The position numbers and the translations under genes are program-made. Positions 1-8,218 of a stretch of 35,110 nucleotides of DNA are shown here, one piece after another. A model generated the notes under the pieces. The model worked only from the letters and a program-made list of their open reading frames with translations, was not told the origin of the DNA and did no database searches. Positions within the stretch are counted from its first letter, which is position 1. Every line of letters begins with the position of its first letter. The DNA comes from an uncultured Collinsella sp. (lineage in GTDB: Bacteria; Actinomycetota; Coriobacteriia; Coriobacteriales; Coriobacteriaceae), in contig CATWID010000014.1 in the NCBI GenBank assembly GCA_958350755.1, positions 1 to 35,110 on the forward strand, written 5' to 3'.

Positions 1-46
1 AATTGCCTGCGTGGGTTTGTATATACGAATATGCTCAGGAGGAGCG

Positions 47-1171
47 ATGATCAAAGTCCTTCATGCTGTTCCAGATATGAATTCTGGCGGTATTGAAAAC
101 TACATCATGAATATGTATCGAATTATTGATCGCGATACTGTGCATTTTGACTTTCTAGTCCATCACAATTCACGAGGGTTCTTCGATGATGAGATAGAGG
201 AGCTTGGAGGCCGTATTTATCGTTTGCCTGTTTTGGATAATAAGAATGTTATCTCTTATTGGCACGAGCTAAAGAGGTTGTACTCTGGAAACAAATGGGA
301 TGTGGTTCATGGCCATGCCGCGAGTCTTGCGGGTCTTTATCTGTTTGCTGCCGAGAATGCTGGCGTACGTGCCCGCATAGCACATAGCCACGGAGCTTCC
401 TATCTTCGAACACCAAAGGGGTATACAAAAAAACTGCTCTTTAAGACTGCTGGAATTCACGCGAATATTCGCCTTGCGTGTTCTACAGAAGCGGGCAAAT
501 ATCTTTTTGGCGATAGACAATTCTATTTAGCTAAGAATGCAATTGATTCTGAGCGGTTTTCATTTAATCAAGATGATCGCGATCGTATTAGGCGCAGCTT
601 GGGGATTGTTCCGGGACAATTGTTGGTTGGTCATATGGGTCGCTTTAATTTGCAGAAAAATCATCAGTTTTTGATTGAGATTTTTGAAGAGATTGTTCGG
701 TTGAAACCAGATAGCTGTCTATTGCTGGTGGGTACTGGCGAACTTGAGGGCTCGATACGAAATCTCGTTTCTAGTAAAGGGCTGAATGGCAAGGTTATCT
801 TCCAATCTGTTACTGATGAGCCCCAGGCCTACTATTCAGCTATGGATGCATTTGTTTTGCCCTCCCTGTTCGAGGGTCTTCCCTTGGTGGGAATTGAGGC
901 GCAATGCAGCGGTTTACCGAGCTATTTTTCCTCTGAGATTACGAAAGAAGTTGTCATTTCTGATATTACAGAGTTTTTAGATTTGAATGCTGGTCCCGTT
1001 GCCTGGGCACAACAAATCGTTGGCGCATCATCGTGCATCAATCGTAGAGCCTATGCAGATTGCGCCGCTATTCACGGTTTTGATTTTAGGGATAACACGA
1101 AAAAGATGACGGATTTTTATTTGGCTGCTGCTACAGGGAGGTTTGAGTCTATTGGCTCCATACTGGATTAG
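47..1171 (+). CDS. GT4-family glycosyltransferase (capsule/EPS)
   Basis: Predicted cytoplasmic GT-B glycosyltransferase of family GT4 that adds a sugar to a lipid-linked polysaccharide precursor; donor and acceptor cannot be read from sequence. The N-terminal half starts with a beta strand and the Gly-rich segment NSGGIEN, and the C-terminal half has GHMGRFNLQKNH, LLLVGTGEL and the E-x7-E region FEGLPLVGIEAQ typical of GT4. The ATG at 47 (374 aa) is preferred over the in-frame GTG at 11 because AGGAGG lies at 37-42. It is the first complete gene of a tightly packed + strand polysaccharide operon that probably starts left of the window. Its 3' end overlaps the next gene. The AT-rich composition contrasts with the housekeeping genes at the right end. 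Confidence 0.85.
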   Translation: MIKVLHAVPDMNSGGIENYIMNMYRIIDRDTVHFDFLVHHNSRGFFDDEIEELGGRIYRLPVLDNKNVISYWHELKRLYSGNKWDVVHGHAASLAGLYLFAAENAGVRARIAHSHGASYLRTPKGYTKKLLFKTAGIHANIRLACSTEAGKYLFGDRQFYLAKNAIDSERFSFNQDDRDRIRRSLGIVPGQLLVGHMGRFNLQKNHQFLIEIFEEIVRLKPDSCLLLVGTGELEGSIRNLVSSKGLNGKVIFQSVTDEPQAYYSAMDAFVLPSLFEGLPLVGIEAQCSGLPSYFSSEITKEVVISDITEFLDLNAGPVAWAQQIVGASSCINRRAYADCAAIHGFDFRDNTKKMTDFYLAAATGRFESIGSILD

Positions 1172-2258
1172 CCTTCTGCTTGCGGTTGGTTTTATGCTAC
1201 TAGCTCAGAGACCTTTGAACTCAGTGGCGGCGACATCCCGGTCTGCAATCTCTGCCCGCGACGGACGAGATTATTCGCGCTGGGGCGTTGTCGCCTCCGC
1301 ACTTGTTTTCATTATTCTTACTGGCTTTCGTTATGGTGTTGGGCAAGATTATTTTTATACTTACGTGCCTTACTTCTATCGTGTGCGTTCGGGTTTGGGG
1401 TTCCAGGAAATGGAAATCGGCTATTACGCCCTCAATTACCTTGTCGCTCGTTTTACAGATAACCCTCTGCCCGTATTCCTGGTATGTTCTGTAGCATTTT
1501 TCGCGTTGACATATGCTGCCATTATGCGTGAATCTTCTCATCCCGCATTCTCCGTCTTCCTCCTATTTGGGATGTCTTATTTGTTTATCTACATGAACGC
1601 CATGAGGCAGATGCTTGCGGTTTCCATTTTGTTGTTTTCGCTTCGTTATATAGAGGAGAGAGATCCGGTTAAATTTGCGGTCTGCGTTGCGATAGCGAGC
1701 ACGTTTCACTCAAGTTCGCTTGTATTTATCGCTGCATACTATTTTCCGCGTCTTAAAATTACTCCATGCATTTGTTTGGTTTTGGTGTCGGGATTTTTAC
1801 TTCTTAAGGTCCCCATTGCATCTTTCGTTAATACCATCATTGCCAAAACTCAATACGCTGGCTATATCGGATCCATCTTTGATACGGGCGAAAGTGGGAA
1901 TGTCGTTATCGCGTTGAATGTCGTGGTCCTATTATTTTCCGCGATTGTACCTAAGCTGTATGGCGGTGCTTATTCCGAACGCTATCGTATTCTTCTCTGG
2001 TGCCAGCTTGTTGCGACATCAATTGCAATCTTATCCGGTCTGATTCCGCTTTCTCAGCGTTTGCGCTGGGTTTTTTCTCTGCCTTCTGTAATTCTTTTGC
2101 CTCTGGCAATCGACTCGATATCGAATATCAAATTGAAGTTCCTGATTCAGTTGGTGATTGTTGTTCTATATATCGTGTATATCGCTATCACAATCGGGAT
2201 GTGGAATGGCAATAACGTCGTCCCATATCACTCCATATTAATGAAAGGCTCCTTATGA
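1152..2258 (+). CDS. EpsG/Wzy-like polysaccharide polymerase, integral membrane
   Basis: Multi-spanning membrane protein of the EpsG type, predicted to polymerise oligosaccharide repeat units at the outer face of the membrane. Nearly the whole chain is hydrophobic helices. Early loop motifs such as FRYGVGQDYFYTY and the region YMNAMRQMLAVSILLFSLRY are typical of EpsG proteins. The TTG at 1152 (369 aa) is chosen because GGAGG at 1137-1141 sits 10 nt upstream; an in-frame TTG at 1143 would be almost on top of that site. The gene overlaps the end of the preceding glycosyltransferase by 20 bases and its ATGA stop overlaps the next start, so translation is probably coupled. Wzy-type proteins diverge strongly, so the specific linkage formed cannot be predicted. 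Confidence 0.75.
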   Translation: MAPYWISLLLAVGFMLLAQRPLNSVAATSRSAISARDGRDYSRWGVVASALVFIILTGFRYGVGQDYFYTYVPYFYRVRSGLGFQEMEIGYYALNYLVARFTDNPLPVFLVCSVAFFALTYAAIMRESSHPAFSVFLLFGMSYLFIYMNAMRQMLAVSILLFSLRYIEERDPVKFAVCVAIASTFHSSSLVFIAAYYFPRLKITPCICLVLVSGFLLLKVPIASFVNTIIAKTQYAGYIGSIFDTGESGNVVIALNVVVLLFSAIVPKLYGGAYSERYRILLWCQLVATSIAILSGLIPLSQRLRWVFSLPSVILLPLAIDSISNIKLKFLIQLVIVVLYIVYIAITIGMWNGNNVVPYHSILMKGSL

Positions 2259-3217
2259 GATCTCCTAATATAAGTTTGATAATCCCTGTCTATAACGTTG
2301 AGGATTATTTGCCTGATTGTTTAGATAGTGTTCTTGCGCAAAGCTATGCCGATTTTGAAGTAATAGCGGTGAACGATGGTTCTACGGACAGATCGCGAGA
2401 GATTCTTGCTGATTATGCGAAAAAGGATTCGCGTATTCGGATTATTGACCAAGCGAATAGGGGTCTTGCTGGCGCGCGCAATACTGGAGTTGCTGCGGCG
2501 AATGGTATGTATATCGCTTTTGTTGATTCAGATGACTACATTGATTCCGACTATTTATCTGTTATGTATTCAAATGCCAATGAGTTTAATGCCGATATTT
2601 CCATTTCTGGGCGATATATCGATTGCGGTGGACAGTCTAGCCATGAAATTCGTCCGGCTTTTACAAGTAAACGCCTTGGGCCGATTGAGGCTGCTCGAGC
2701 TCTAAACTCGTACCGTTCCTTTGATATGTCAATGAACGGAAAGTTATTTCTTGCCAGCTTATTTAAAGGCCTGGCGTTTCCGGAAGGCAAGAACTCCGAA
2801 GATCAATTCATGTGCTATCGCTTAATTTTAAGATCAAATTGTTCTTATTATGAGGATAGGCCGTTATATTACTATCGGCATAGAGAAGGAAGTATATCGA
2901 GAAGTTCTAGTGTTAACGTGTTTCCAATCGAGGCATCCCATGAACAGCTCGAATATATCCGCAGGCATGTGCCTGCTTTGATTAATGTCGCTGAGACTTC
3001 GTGCTTTTTTTCTCAGGTCGCTGTTTACAATGCGTTTGCCGTAAGAGACCTCGAAATGCCGAATGAAATCGCAAATGTTGTTCTAAAGGAGCCAAAACGT
3101 TTTCTCGGAAGCGTTATCCGGAATGAGGATATTCCTGGCTTCAAAAAAATACAGGCTATTACATATTGTTTTGCGAGGCCTGTTTACAAAGCTGTTTATC
3201 TTGCTAAGAAAGGATAA
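2255..3217 (+). CDS. GT2-family glycosyltransferase
   Basis: Family 2 GT-A glycosyltransferase of 320 aa, predicted to act on the cytoplasmic face during assembly of the polysaccharide repeat unit. The N terminus is classical: ISLIIPVYNVEDYL, then VIAVNDGSTDRSREIL for nucleotide-sugar binding, ANRGLAGARNTG, and the metal-binding DxD-type motif in FVDSDDY (about residues 89-95). The C-terminal third is less conserved and would set acceptor specificity. The ATG start overlaps the stop of the EpsG-like gene (ATGA), with AAAGG a few bases upstream. It is 3 nt from the pyruvyl transferase gene. Substrate is unknown. Confidence 0.88.
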   Translation: MRSPNISLIIPVYNVEDYLPDCLDSVLAQSYADFEVIAVNDGSTDRSREILADYAKKDSRIRIIDQANRGLAGARNTGVAAANGMYIAFVDSDDYIDSDYLSVMYSNANEFNADISISGRYIDCGGQSSHEIRPAFTSKRLGPIEAARALNSYRSFDMSMNGKLFLASLFKGLAFPEGKNSEDQFMCYRLILRSNCSYYEDRPLYYYRHREGSISRSSSVNVFPIEASHEQLEYIRRHVPALINVAETSCFFSQVAVYNAFAVRDLEMPNEIANVVLKEPKRFLGSVIRNEDIPGFKKIQAITYCFARPVYKAVYLAKKG

Positions 3218-3220
3218 TTT

Positions 3221-4348
3221 ATGTCAAAAGTTGCTTTGATTACCCTGCACACCGTTTCAAATTACGGGTCCTGCTTGCAAACCTTTGCGACTCAAAAACT
3301 ATTTGAATCGCTCGGATGGGAAGTTGAGGTTATTGATTACTATCGAGCAGATAATCTGCCTGAGTATGCAGTTGAGAAAGCATTTATGGGTAGAAGAATG
3401 CAGAAGTTTCAAGGTGTTTGGGATAGGGCTCCTTGGTTGAAGCGTTTGCTCTCTGTTCCTATGGGTGCGATCGTTAAGCGTCAAAGGAAACCGTTTGATG
3501 ATTTTAGGTCTAAGTATCTTCACCTTTCTAAGCGTATGTATCGCTCTGCCGATGAGCTCGAACTTTATCCCCCTGTAGCGGATGTATATTGCACCGGTTC
3601 TGATCAGGTTTGGAATAGTGTTTGGAACAATGGCTTCGAAAAGCCTTTCTATCTTACGTTTGCACCGGAAGGGAAACCGCGTATTTCTTTTGCCGCAAGC
3701 ATCGGAAGAAATGAAGTTGATGATTGGGAGAAGCCTTTGATGAAGGAGGCTTTATCGCAATACAAGGCTATTTCCATGCGTGAATCATCTGGAATTGGGA
3801 TTTTAAATGATTTAGGATTCAGCGATGCGCAGCTGGTCTTGGACCCAACCCTCATGCTTAATAAGCATGATTGGGAATCCATTGCCAAGATGCCCGAGGG
3901 AATTGATGGCCCTTATTTACTTGTATATCAACTTAACAAGAGCAAGGCATTCGTTGACTACGTCGAGGCGGTCGCAAAGAAGTATGGTTTGAATGTAGTT
4001 AAAATCTCATACGGCATTTATGATGTCATGAAATCTGCCAAGACACTCATCGCCCCGTCTGTTGAGGAGTTTGTTGGTCTATTTCTCAATGCTTCATATG
4101 TGATTACTGACTCTTTTCATGCGACAGCGTATTCTTTGAATTTTGGAATTCCGTTTACCGCCATTGCACCTGAACGCTTTAGCACTCGCATTGCGAGTGT
4201 TCTTGCGCTGACTGGCACGGAGGATCGGATGTTGGCTTCACAACAGGACATTGCCATGTATGAGCGCCAAATTGACTTCGAGTATGCTACCGAGAAATTG
4301 GATGAGATGCGGAAAAAGAGCATCGCATTCCTTGAGGAGGCGTTGTAG
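3221..4348 (+). CDS. Polysaccharide pyruvyl transferase family protein
   Basis: Member of the polysaccharide pyruvyl transferase family (375 aa), which transfers pyruvate from phosphoenolpyruvate to sugars and gives the polymer an acidic ketal. Seen in the sequence: the N-terminal NYGSCLQTFATQKLF motif, the central CTGSDQVWN motif, and the C-terminal ITDSFHATAYSLNFGIPF segment, all family hallmarks. The start ATG follows AAAGGA at a normal distance. Position between GT2 and flippase genes supports a role in decorating the same repeat unit. Some members of this family in gut bacteria act on other modifications, so pyruvylation is the best but not the only reading. Confidence 0.85.
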   Translation: MSKVALITLHTVSNYGSCLQTFATQKLFESLGWEVEVIDYYRADNLPEYAVEKAFMGRRMQKFQGVWDRAPWLKRLLSVPMGAIVKRQRKPFDDFRSKYLHLSKRMYRSADELELYPPVADVYCTGSDQVWNSVWNNGFEKPFYLTFAPEGKPRISFAASIGRNEVDDWEKPLMKEALSQYKAISMRESSGIGILNDLGFSDAQLVLDPTLMLNKHDWESIAKMPEGIDGPYLLVYQLNKSKAFVDYVEAVAKKYGLNVVKISYGIYDVMKSAKTLIAPSVEEFVGLFLNASYVITDSFHATAYSLNFGIPFTAIAPERFSTRIASVLALTGTEDRMLASQQDIAMYERQIDFEYATEKLDEMRKKSIAFLEEAL

Positions 4349-4350
4349 AT

Positions 4351-5772
4351 TTGGGAGATACCTTAGTTAATAGCAAGAGTTCTGGATTCCTTTCGTTTGC
4401 AAAATCGACCGGTATCTTTTTTGTGGGTAGCTCGATGAGTAAAATAATTACCCTATTGCTAATTCCTCTCTACACAAATGTGCTTCCAACTCAGGACTAT
4501 GGCTACTATGACTTGTCGATTACATACGCCACTCTACTGACCTCGTTTTTGTACTGTGATATCTGGTCAAGTGTCATGCGTATGATGCGTGACGATCTAG
4601 AGGGCGAGGCACCCTGGAAAGTAATTGCATCTGGTTGGGTTATTTTTGCTGTTTCTACCATCTTGTACATATTAATTGCCCTCGGCCTCTCTCTGTTCAT
4701 TGATATCCCGTCGCTCGGTTTGATTTTGATTTATGGAGTGACAACTAACTGCCAGTCAATGTTTTCCGGTATTGCCAGAGGCAAGGGGAATAATGTTGAT
4801 TTTGCCATTTCGGGTGTTCTTTGCACTTTGCTCAATGTGGGCCTGAACCTATTTTTGATTCTGCTCCTTCATTTGGGTTATGAATCTTTATATATTTCGT
4901 ACGCGGCGGGTTTTACGATTCAATGCGTGTATCTATTTTGCCGTATGGAAATGTGGAATCATATTCATAAACCAGATTCAAACCAAGTGCGTGATTTGTT
5001 CATTTATTCTGCCCCGTTGGGTATTAACTCTGTTGCTTACTGGTTTCTTACAAGTTTGAGTCGCGTTGCAGTATCGACGGTGCTTTCACTTTCAGCAAAT
5101 GGCGTCTTTGCGATTGGTTCAAAATTTGGATCGACGGTTGCATTGGCGACGACTTGTTTTACACTTGCCTGGCAGGATGTCGCTTTTACGAGTGAAATTA
5201 AGCCCGCTTCATTTTATTCTCGTGCAATTTCACAATACACCGGATTTCTTTTGTCGAGTACAGCTGTTCTTCTTCCGGTGATCTCTCTCGCATTTCCTAT
5301 CCTTGTGGGTTCGTCATATTCAGCTGCATATTCTGTCGTGCCTTCGTTTCTTTGGGTTGCGGTTGTGAGTGCGGTCTCTACATTCATTGGAAACATTTTT
5401 TATGTCATCAAGGATACAAAGACTATTGGCGTATCGATGGTCATTTCATGTATTGCGAATGGCATTCTCGTATATCCCTTAACTGAATATTTTGGCTGCT
5501 TTGGCTCAAATTTATCGGTTTTAATTTCTTTCATATTGAACATTGTCATTCGATGCGCAATTCTTGAAAAGAGAATTGGGATTTTTGTTGAGCTTCGTTC
5601 GTTCCTTCTTCCAGCAGTGCTTTTGATTGTATGTTCTGCAGCTTATTTCTCTGGGTCATTTGATTTAAATGCTTTGAGCCTCGTATTCTCTATATTCGGT
5701 ACTTTTATGTTGTACAGATCTAGAATCTCTACGCTCTTATCGGCAGTCTTTTTGAAAGTATCTAGGAGGTAG
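4351..5772 (+). CDS. Wzx-like oligosaccharide flippase (MATE/MOP superfamily)
   Basis: Predicted polytopic membrane flippase (473 aa) that moves lipid-linked repeat units across the membrane before polymerisation. The protein shows about 12-14 hydrophobic segments and the N-terminal pattern FFVGSSMSKIITLLLIPLYT followed by LPTQDYGYYDL, typical of Wzx-type MOP exporters. The start codon is TTG at 4351, supported by GAGGAGG at 4334-4340. It begins 2 nt after the pyruvyl transferase stop. With the EpsG-like gene this supplies the flippase/polymerase pair of a Wzy-dependent pathway. Confidence 0.85.
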   Translation: MGDTLVNSKSSGFLSFAKSTGIFFVGSSMSKIITLLLIPLYTNVLPTQDYGYYDLSITYATLLTSFLYCDIWSSVMRMMRDDLEGEAPWKVIASGWVIFAVSTILYILIALGLSLFIDIPSLGLILIYGVTTNCQSMFSGIARGKGNNVDFAISGVLCTLLNVGLNLFLILLLHLGYESLYISYAAGFTIQCVYLFCRMEMWNHIHKPDSNQVRDLFIYSAPLGINSVAYWFLTSLSRVAVSTVLSLSANGVFAIGSKFGSTVALATTCFTLAWQDVAFTSEIKPASFYSRAISQYTGFLLSSTAVLLPVISLAFPILVGSSYSAAYSVVPSFLWVAVVSAVSTFIGNIFYVIKDTKTIGVSMVISCIANGILVYPLTEYFGCFGSNLSVLISFILNIVIRCAILEKRIGIFVELRSFLLPAVLLIVCSAAYFSGSFDLNALSLVFSIFGTFMLYRSRISTLLSAVFLKVSRR

Positions 5773-5775
5773 TTA

Positions 5776-6819
5776 ATGGAATTTCATGAGCCCCTTGCTG
5801 TTTATGCTATTAAAGATCGGGATGAAGTATCACTTCAGCGCGCCGCTTCTGGAGGAGCTTTCTCTGTCCTGGCGCGACCGATTATTGCAATGGGCGGTAT
5901 CGTCTTCGGGGCAAAAATGCAGGATGGAGGATTTGTCGCTCATGAAAAGGCAGAAACGCTTCAGGAGCTTGCTAGTTTGCAGGGCAGCGCCTATGTTCAA
6001 AGTGACATCTCTTGCATATTTGATTCCGTGGTTGAGTGCTTGAAATCAGACCGGCTTGTTATGTTTGTCGGGCTTCCGTGTCAGTGCGCTGCCGTGTTGG
6101 CGTACGTTCAGTTGAAGTTGCATTCAGATTCTCTTCTTAAGCGATTGCTGCTCTGTGACCTTATCTGTCATGGTGTCCCTAATAATGAGCTATTTCGGGC
6201 TCATCAGCTCTGGTTGGCGCGTAAGCAAAAAGCGGATGACGGAATCCATTCATTTCGTTTTCGTACGAAGAAAAAAGGCTGGGGTCTCTACTACTACTAC
6301 TATTACTACTACAGGAACGGTAAAAAAATAGAGGTATGTGAGCCGGGCGATAATGATCCATATTATGCAGCCTTTCTCAGGGGAGAGACGTACAGAGAGT
6401 CATGCTATAAATGCCCGTTTTCCAAGCGCGAGCGTGTAACTGACTTTACGATAGGAGATTACTGGGGTATTGAGTCTGCTCATCCTGATTTTTACGACCC
6501 GAATGGTGTTTCTCTGCTCTTGGTTAACAGCTTGAAAGGGGTGCAGTTTTTCAAGCAGTATTCTTCTAGGGAATGCAAATATGTTGTTTCCAATATACAG
6601 CTTGCCTCTAGAGAAAACCATAATTTGAATAGCCCGACAGTTAGGCCAACATCGAGGGACGATCTGCTTTGCGCGATTGCCAACCATAGGTCTTATGGAG
6701 ATCTTGAGGCGTTGTTTGATACTACCCTTAAGCCAAGGTTGACTGTTAAACGTCTTGCAAAACAGCTACTACCTTCTGATCTTTATGGTTCAATTAAGAG
6801 AATCGTGAGGAAGGGATAA
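5776..6819 (+). CDS. Coenzyme F420 hydrogenase/dehydrogenase beta-subunit-like protein without its ferredoxin domain
   Basis: FrhB-like protein (347 aa) of the kind often found in capsule clusters, where an Fe-S/flavin oxidoreductase probably makes or modifies a sugar. The region RAASGGAFSVLARPII (about residues 22-37), FVGLPCQCAAV, LCDLICHGVPNNELF and the late Cys-rich CYKCPFSKRERVTDFTIGDYWGI match the FrhB N and C domains. Most homologues begin with a two-cluster ferredoxin domain of about 60 aa. This one starts right where that domain would end, and a ferredoxin-like reading frame follows directly downstream. Eight consecutive Tyr codons interrupt the middle. AGGAGG at 5763-5768 supports the start. 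The substrate is unknown. Confidence 0.8.
   Translation: MEFHEPLAVYAIKDRDEVSLQRAASGGAFSVLARPIIAMGGIVFGAKMQDGGFVAHEKAETLQELASLQGSAYVQSDISCIFDSVVECLKSDRLVMFVGLPCQCAAVLAYVQLKLHSDSLLKRLLLCDLICHGVPNNELFRAHQLWLARKQKADDGIHSFRFRTKKKGWGLYYYYYYYYRNGKKIEVCEPGDNDPYYAAFLRGETYRESCYKCPFSKRERVTDFTIGDYWGIESAHPDFYDPNGVSLLLVNSLKGVQFFKQYSSRECKYVVSNIQLASRENHNLNSPTVRPTSRDDLLCAIANHRSYGDLEALFDTTLKPRLTVKRLAKQLLPSDLYGSIKRIVRKG
6289..6312 (+). repeat. TAC/TAT trinucleotide run coding eight tyrosines
   Basis: Eight consecutive Tyr codons (four TAC, one TAT, three TAC) inside the FrhB-like gene, in frame. A trinucleotide tract of this kind can change length by slippage without breaking the frame. Related proteins have a Tyr-rich strand here but not usually such a homogeneous run (from memory, not checked). 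Confidence 0.9.
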
Positions 6820-7025
6820 TGGAATATAAGCAGACTGTGGAAGTAGTAATAGAAAGTTCTCTCTGTTGTGGTTGTTTGTGTTGTGGAGCGGCGTGCCCGT
6901 TCAACGCCATTGAACCTACATGTGACAAATATGGGTATGTTGTTCCTATTGTTGATGGTGACAAATGCCGCGAATGTGGCATTTGCCTTAGATGTTGTCC
7001 CATGTCAGATTTTATTAGTGGATAA
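6819..7025 (+). CDS. Short 2[4Fe-4S] ferredoxin-like protein, possibly a truncated FrhB-type protein
   Basis: A 68-aa reading frame with two 4Fe-4S motifs: CCGCLCCGAACPFNAI (about residues 17-32) and CRECGICLRCCP (about 50-61). The start ATG overlaps the previous TAA (TAATG), so it is translationally coupled. The sequence after the second cluster ends abruptly at SDFISG-stop. In FrhB-type proteins this ferredoxin domain is the N terminus and continues into the SGGxF region. Two readings fit: a split arrangement in which this ferredoxin serves the preceding protein in trans, or the stump of a second FrhB gene cut off when mobile DNA arrived 140 bases downstream. The lost 3' end and the nearby IS favour the second reading, but both remain open. 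Confidence 0.65.
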   Translation: MEYKQTVEVVIESSLCCGCLCCGAACPFNAIEPTCDKYGYVVPIVDGDKCRECGICLRCCPMSDFISG

Positions 7026-7162
7026 GCTTGACATCATCATTGGATGTATTTTTATGGGCGCCGGGGTGGACTTTCACCCTGGTGTTCTTTCTTTTATGGC
7101 GGCATGCTGGATATAAATGGCATTAAATAAGCCTGTCATTTAAAGACTGACGTTTAAGGAAA

Positions 7163-7190
7163 GGTACCGTCAAGATTTTTTCGCAAATTG
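7163..7190. repeat. Left terminal inverted repeat of the IS256-like element
   Basis: Starts GGTACCG and ends CGCAAATTG. It pairs in inverted orientation with 7788-7815 at 20 of 28 positions. Confidence 0.7.
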
Positions 7191-7218
7191 ATTTAGCCGT
7201 CCTCGGCCCCGTCCTCTT

Positions 7219-7721
7219 CTAGCCCTCCGCCTTTCCCCTCAGCTCGTCCATCTCCTCCAGCTTCGACATGTCCAGGTACCTCCTCTTGCCCCGCTCGTGC
7301 TCCACTATGTACTTCAGCCTCGCCGTCACTAGCATGAGGGCCGAGTTGCCGTTCGGGAAAGTCCCGACGACCCTCGTTCTCCTCCTGATCTCGCGGTTGA
7401 TGCGCTCGGCCCCGTTGTTCTTCCTGATCCGGCGCCAGTGCGCGGGCGGGAATTCCGTGTAGGCAAGCATCTCGGCGAACCTGTCGAGCATCGTCCCCGC
7501 GGCCGCCCCGCAGAGCTTCGGCGCGCTGAGATCGACTTTCCCAGCCCCGGTGACGAGCCATCTCGCGTACTGGCCGCTGCGGTAGGTCTCCTGGCCCACC
7601 GTCCTCTCGTAGCGCGTTCGGCCCTGACAAGCTCGGACGCCTCCTCGTCGAGCAGCGCGTCGAGCGGCCCCTCGTCTACCGTTGCGATGTTCGCAGACGC
7701 GGCCCGTGCCTCCTTCGTCAA
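7219..7721 (-). pseudogene. IS256-family (mutator-type) transposase remnant, core deleted and frameshifted
   Basis: The N-terminal part (start at 7721) reads MTKEARAASANIATVDEG and on to ASELVRAER, as in IS256-type transposases. A 2-nt excess (or 1-nt loss) near 7607 shifts the frame. The protein then resumes as YERTVGQETYRSGQYARW and VDLSAPKL, the zinc-finger-like N domain. Immediately afterwards the sequence jumps to the conserved C terminus: FPPAHWRRIRKNNGAERINR, REIRRRTRVVGTFPNGNSAL and LVTARLKYI. The roughly 240 residues between, which contain the DDE catalytic residues, are absent. It is therefore inactive. The estimate of the missing length comes from general knowledge of the family (about 390-430 aa), not from an alignment. 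Confidence 0.8.
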
Positions 7722-7787
7722 TGATTAGTTGTTTAGCCGCTGGAAATCATATGGCGGGGCGCGGGCCGTGTTCCGCTGTGCGGTTGC

Positions 7788-7815
7788 CAATTTGCGTAAG
7801 AAATTGTGCGTTACC
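7788..7815. repeat. Right terminal inverted repeat of the IS256-like element
   Basis: Reads CAATTTGCG inward and ends GCGTTACC. It is the inverted partner of 7163-7190. Confidence 0.7.
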
Positions 7816-8218
7816 AACGTCTGACGAAAAACTAATAAACAATGGTTCTGCTGCACGCGCATGGGGGTAATATCTACTCAGACGTTCAGTGTTTGGAGCA
7901 TGACGTTTTATGTCCGCACGTTGACCTTTCTATGAGGTTAACTGATTGCTGGGGGTTGTCATGCCGCTATACGATGAAGCATTTCTACATACAAATAATT
8001 TTTGCGAGATGGCGCTTAGGTCATCTCGCTGATTGCTGCAGATTGATATCTATTTCCGTGCCGCGATGGCGTTTCATGTTCTGGGGTTAGGTTTCCTGCT
8101 TTGGCCTACGCCATCCAACATCTCTCTATCTACGTATATATCAAACTGAATGGGCTGGATGAAGGCCATTTGTCCGTCGCCCTTTGGAGATATATCTGCA
8201 AATTAGATTGGAGCAGAA
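7816..8218. other. Non-coding stretch upstream of the defence operon
   Basis: About 400 bases with no reading frame that resembles a protein family; the short open frames here have implausible composition. It must hold the promoter of the operon starting at 8219, but I could not find a convincing -35/-10 pair. It may contain decayed mobile DNA related to the neighbouring IS256 remnant. Confidence 0.5.

Larger units (their letters stand above)
7163..7815 (-). mobile_element. Internally deleted IS256-family element
   Basis: A 653-bp GC-rich block in AT-rich surroundings. It is bounded by imperfect terminal inverted repeats, 7163-7190 and 7788-7815, which match at 20 of 28 positions, including a perfect 9-base inner end (CGCAAATTG). 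Inside is a broken transposase on the minus strand with recognisable IS256-type N and C termini. I see no clear 8-9 bp target duplication: the flanks are TAAGGAAA and AACGTCTG. The short hexamer GACGTT occurs outside both ends in inverted orientation, so the true ends may have suffered small indels. With the catalytic core missing it could move only with a transposase supplied in trans. Confidence 0.75.

Noticed and set aside
7842..8090. 82-aa open frame upstream of the DUF4062 gene
   Set aside because: No ribosome site and no coherent protein character; it starts outside the IS256 end and reads through non-coding DNA.
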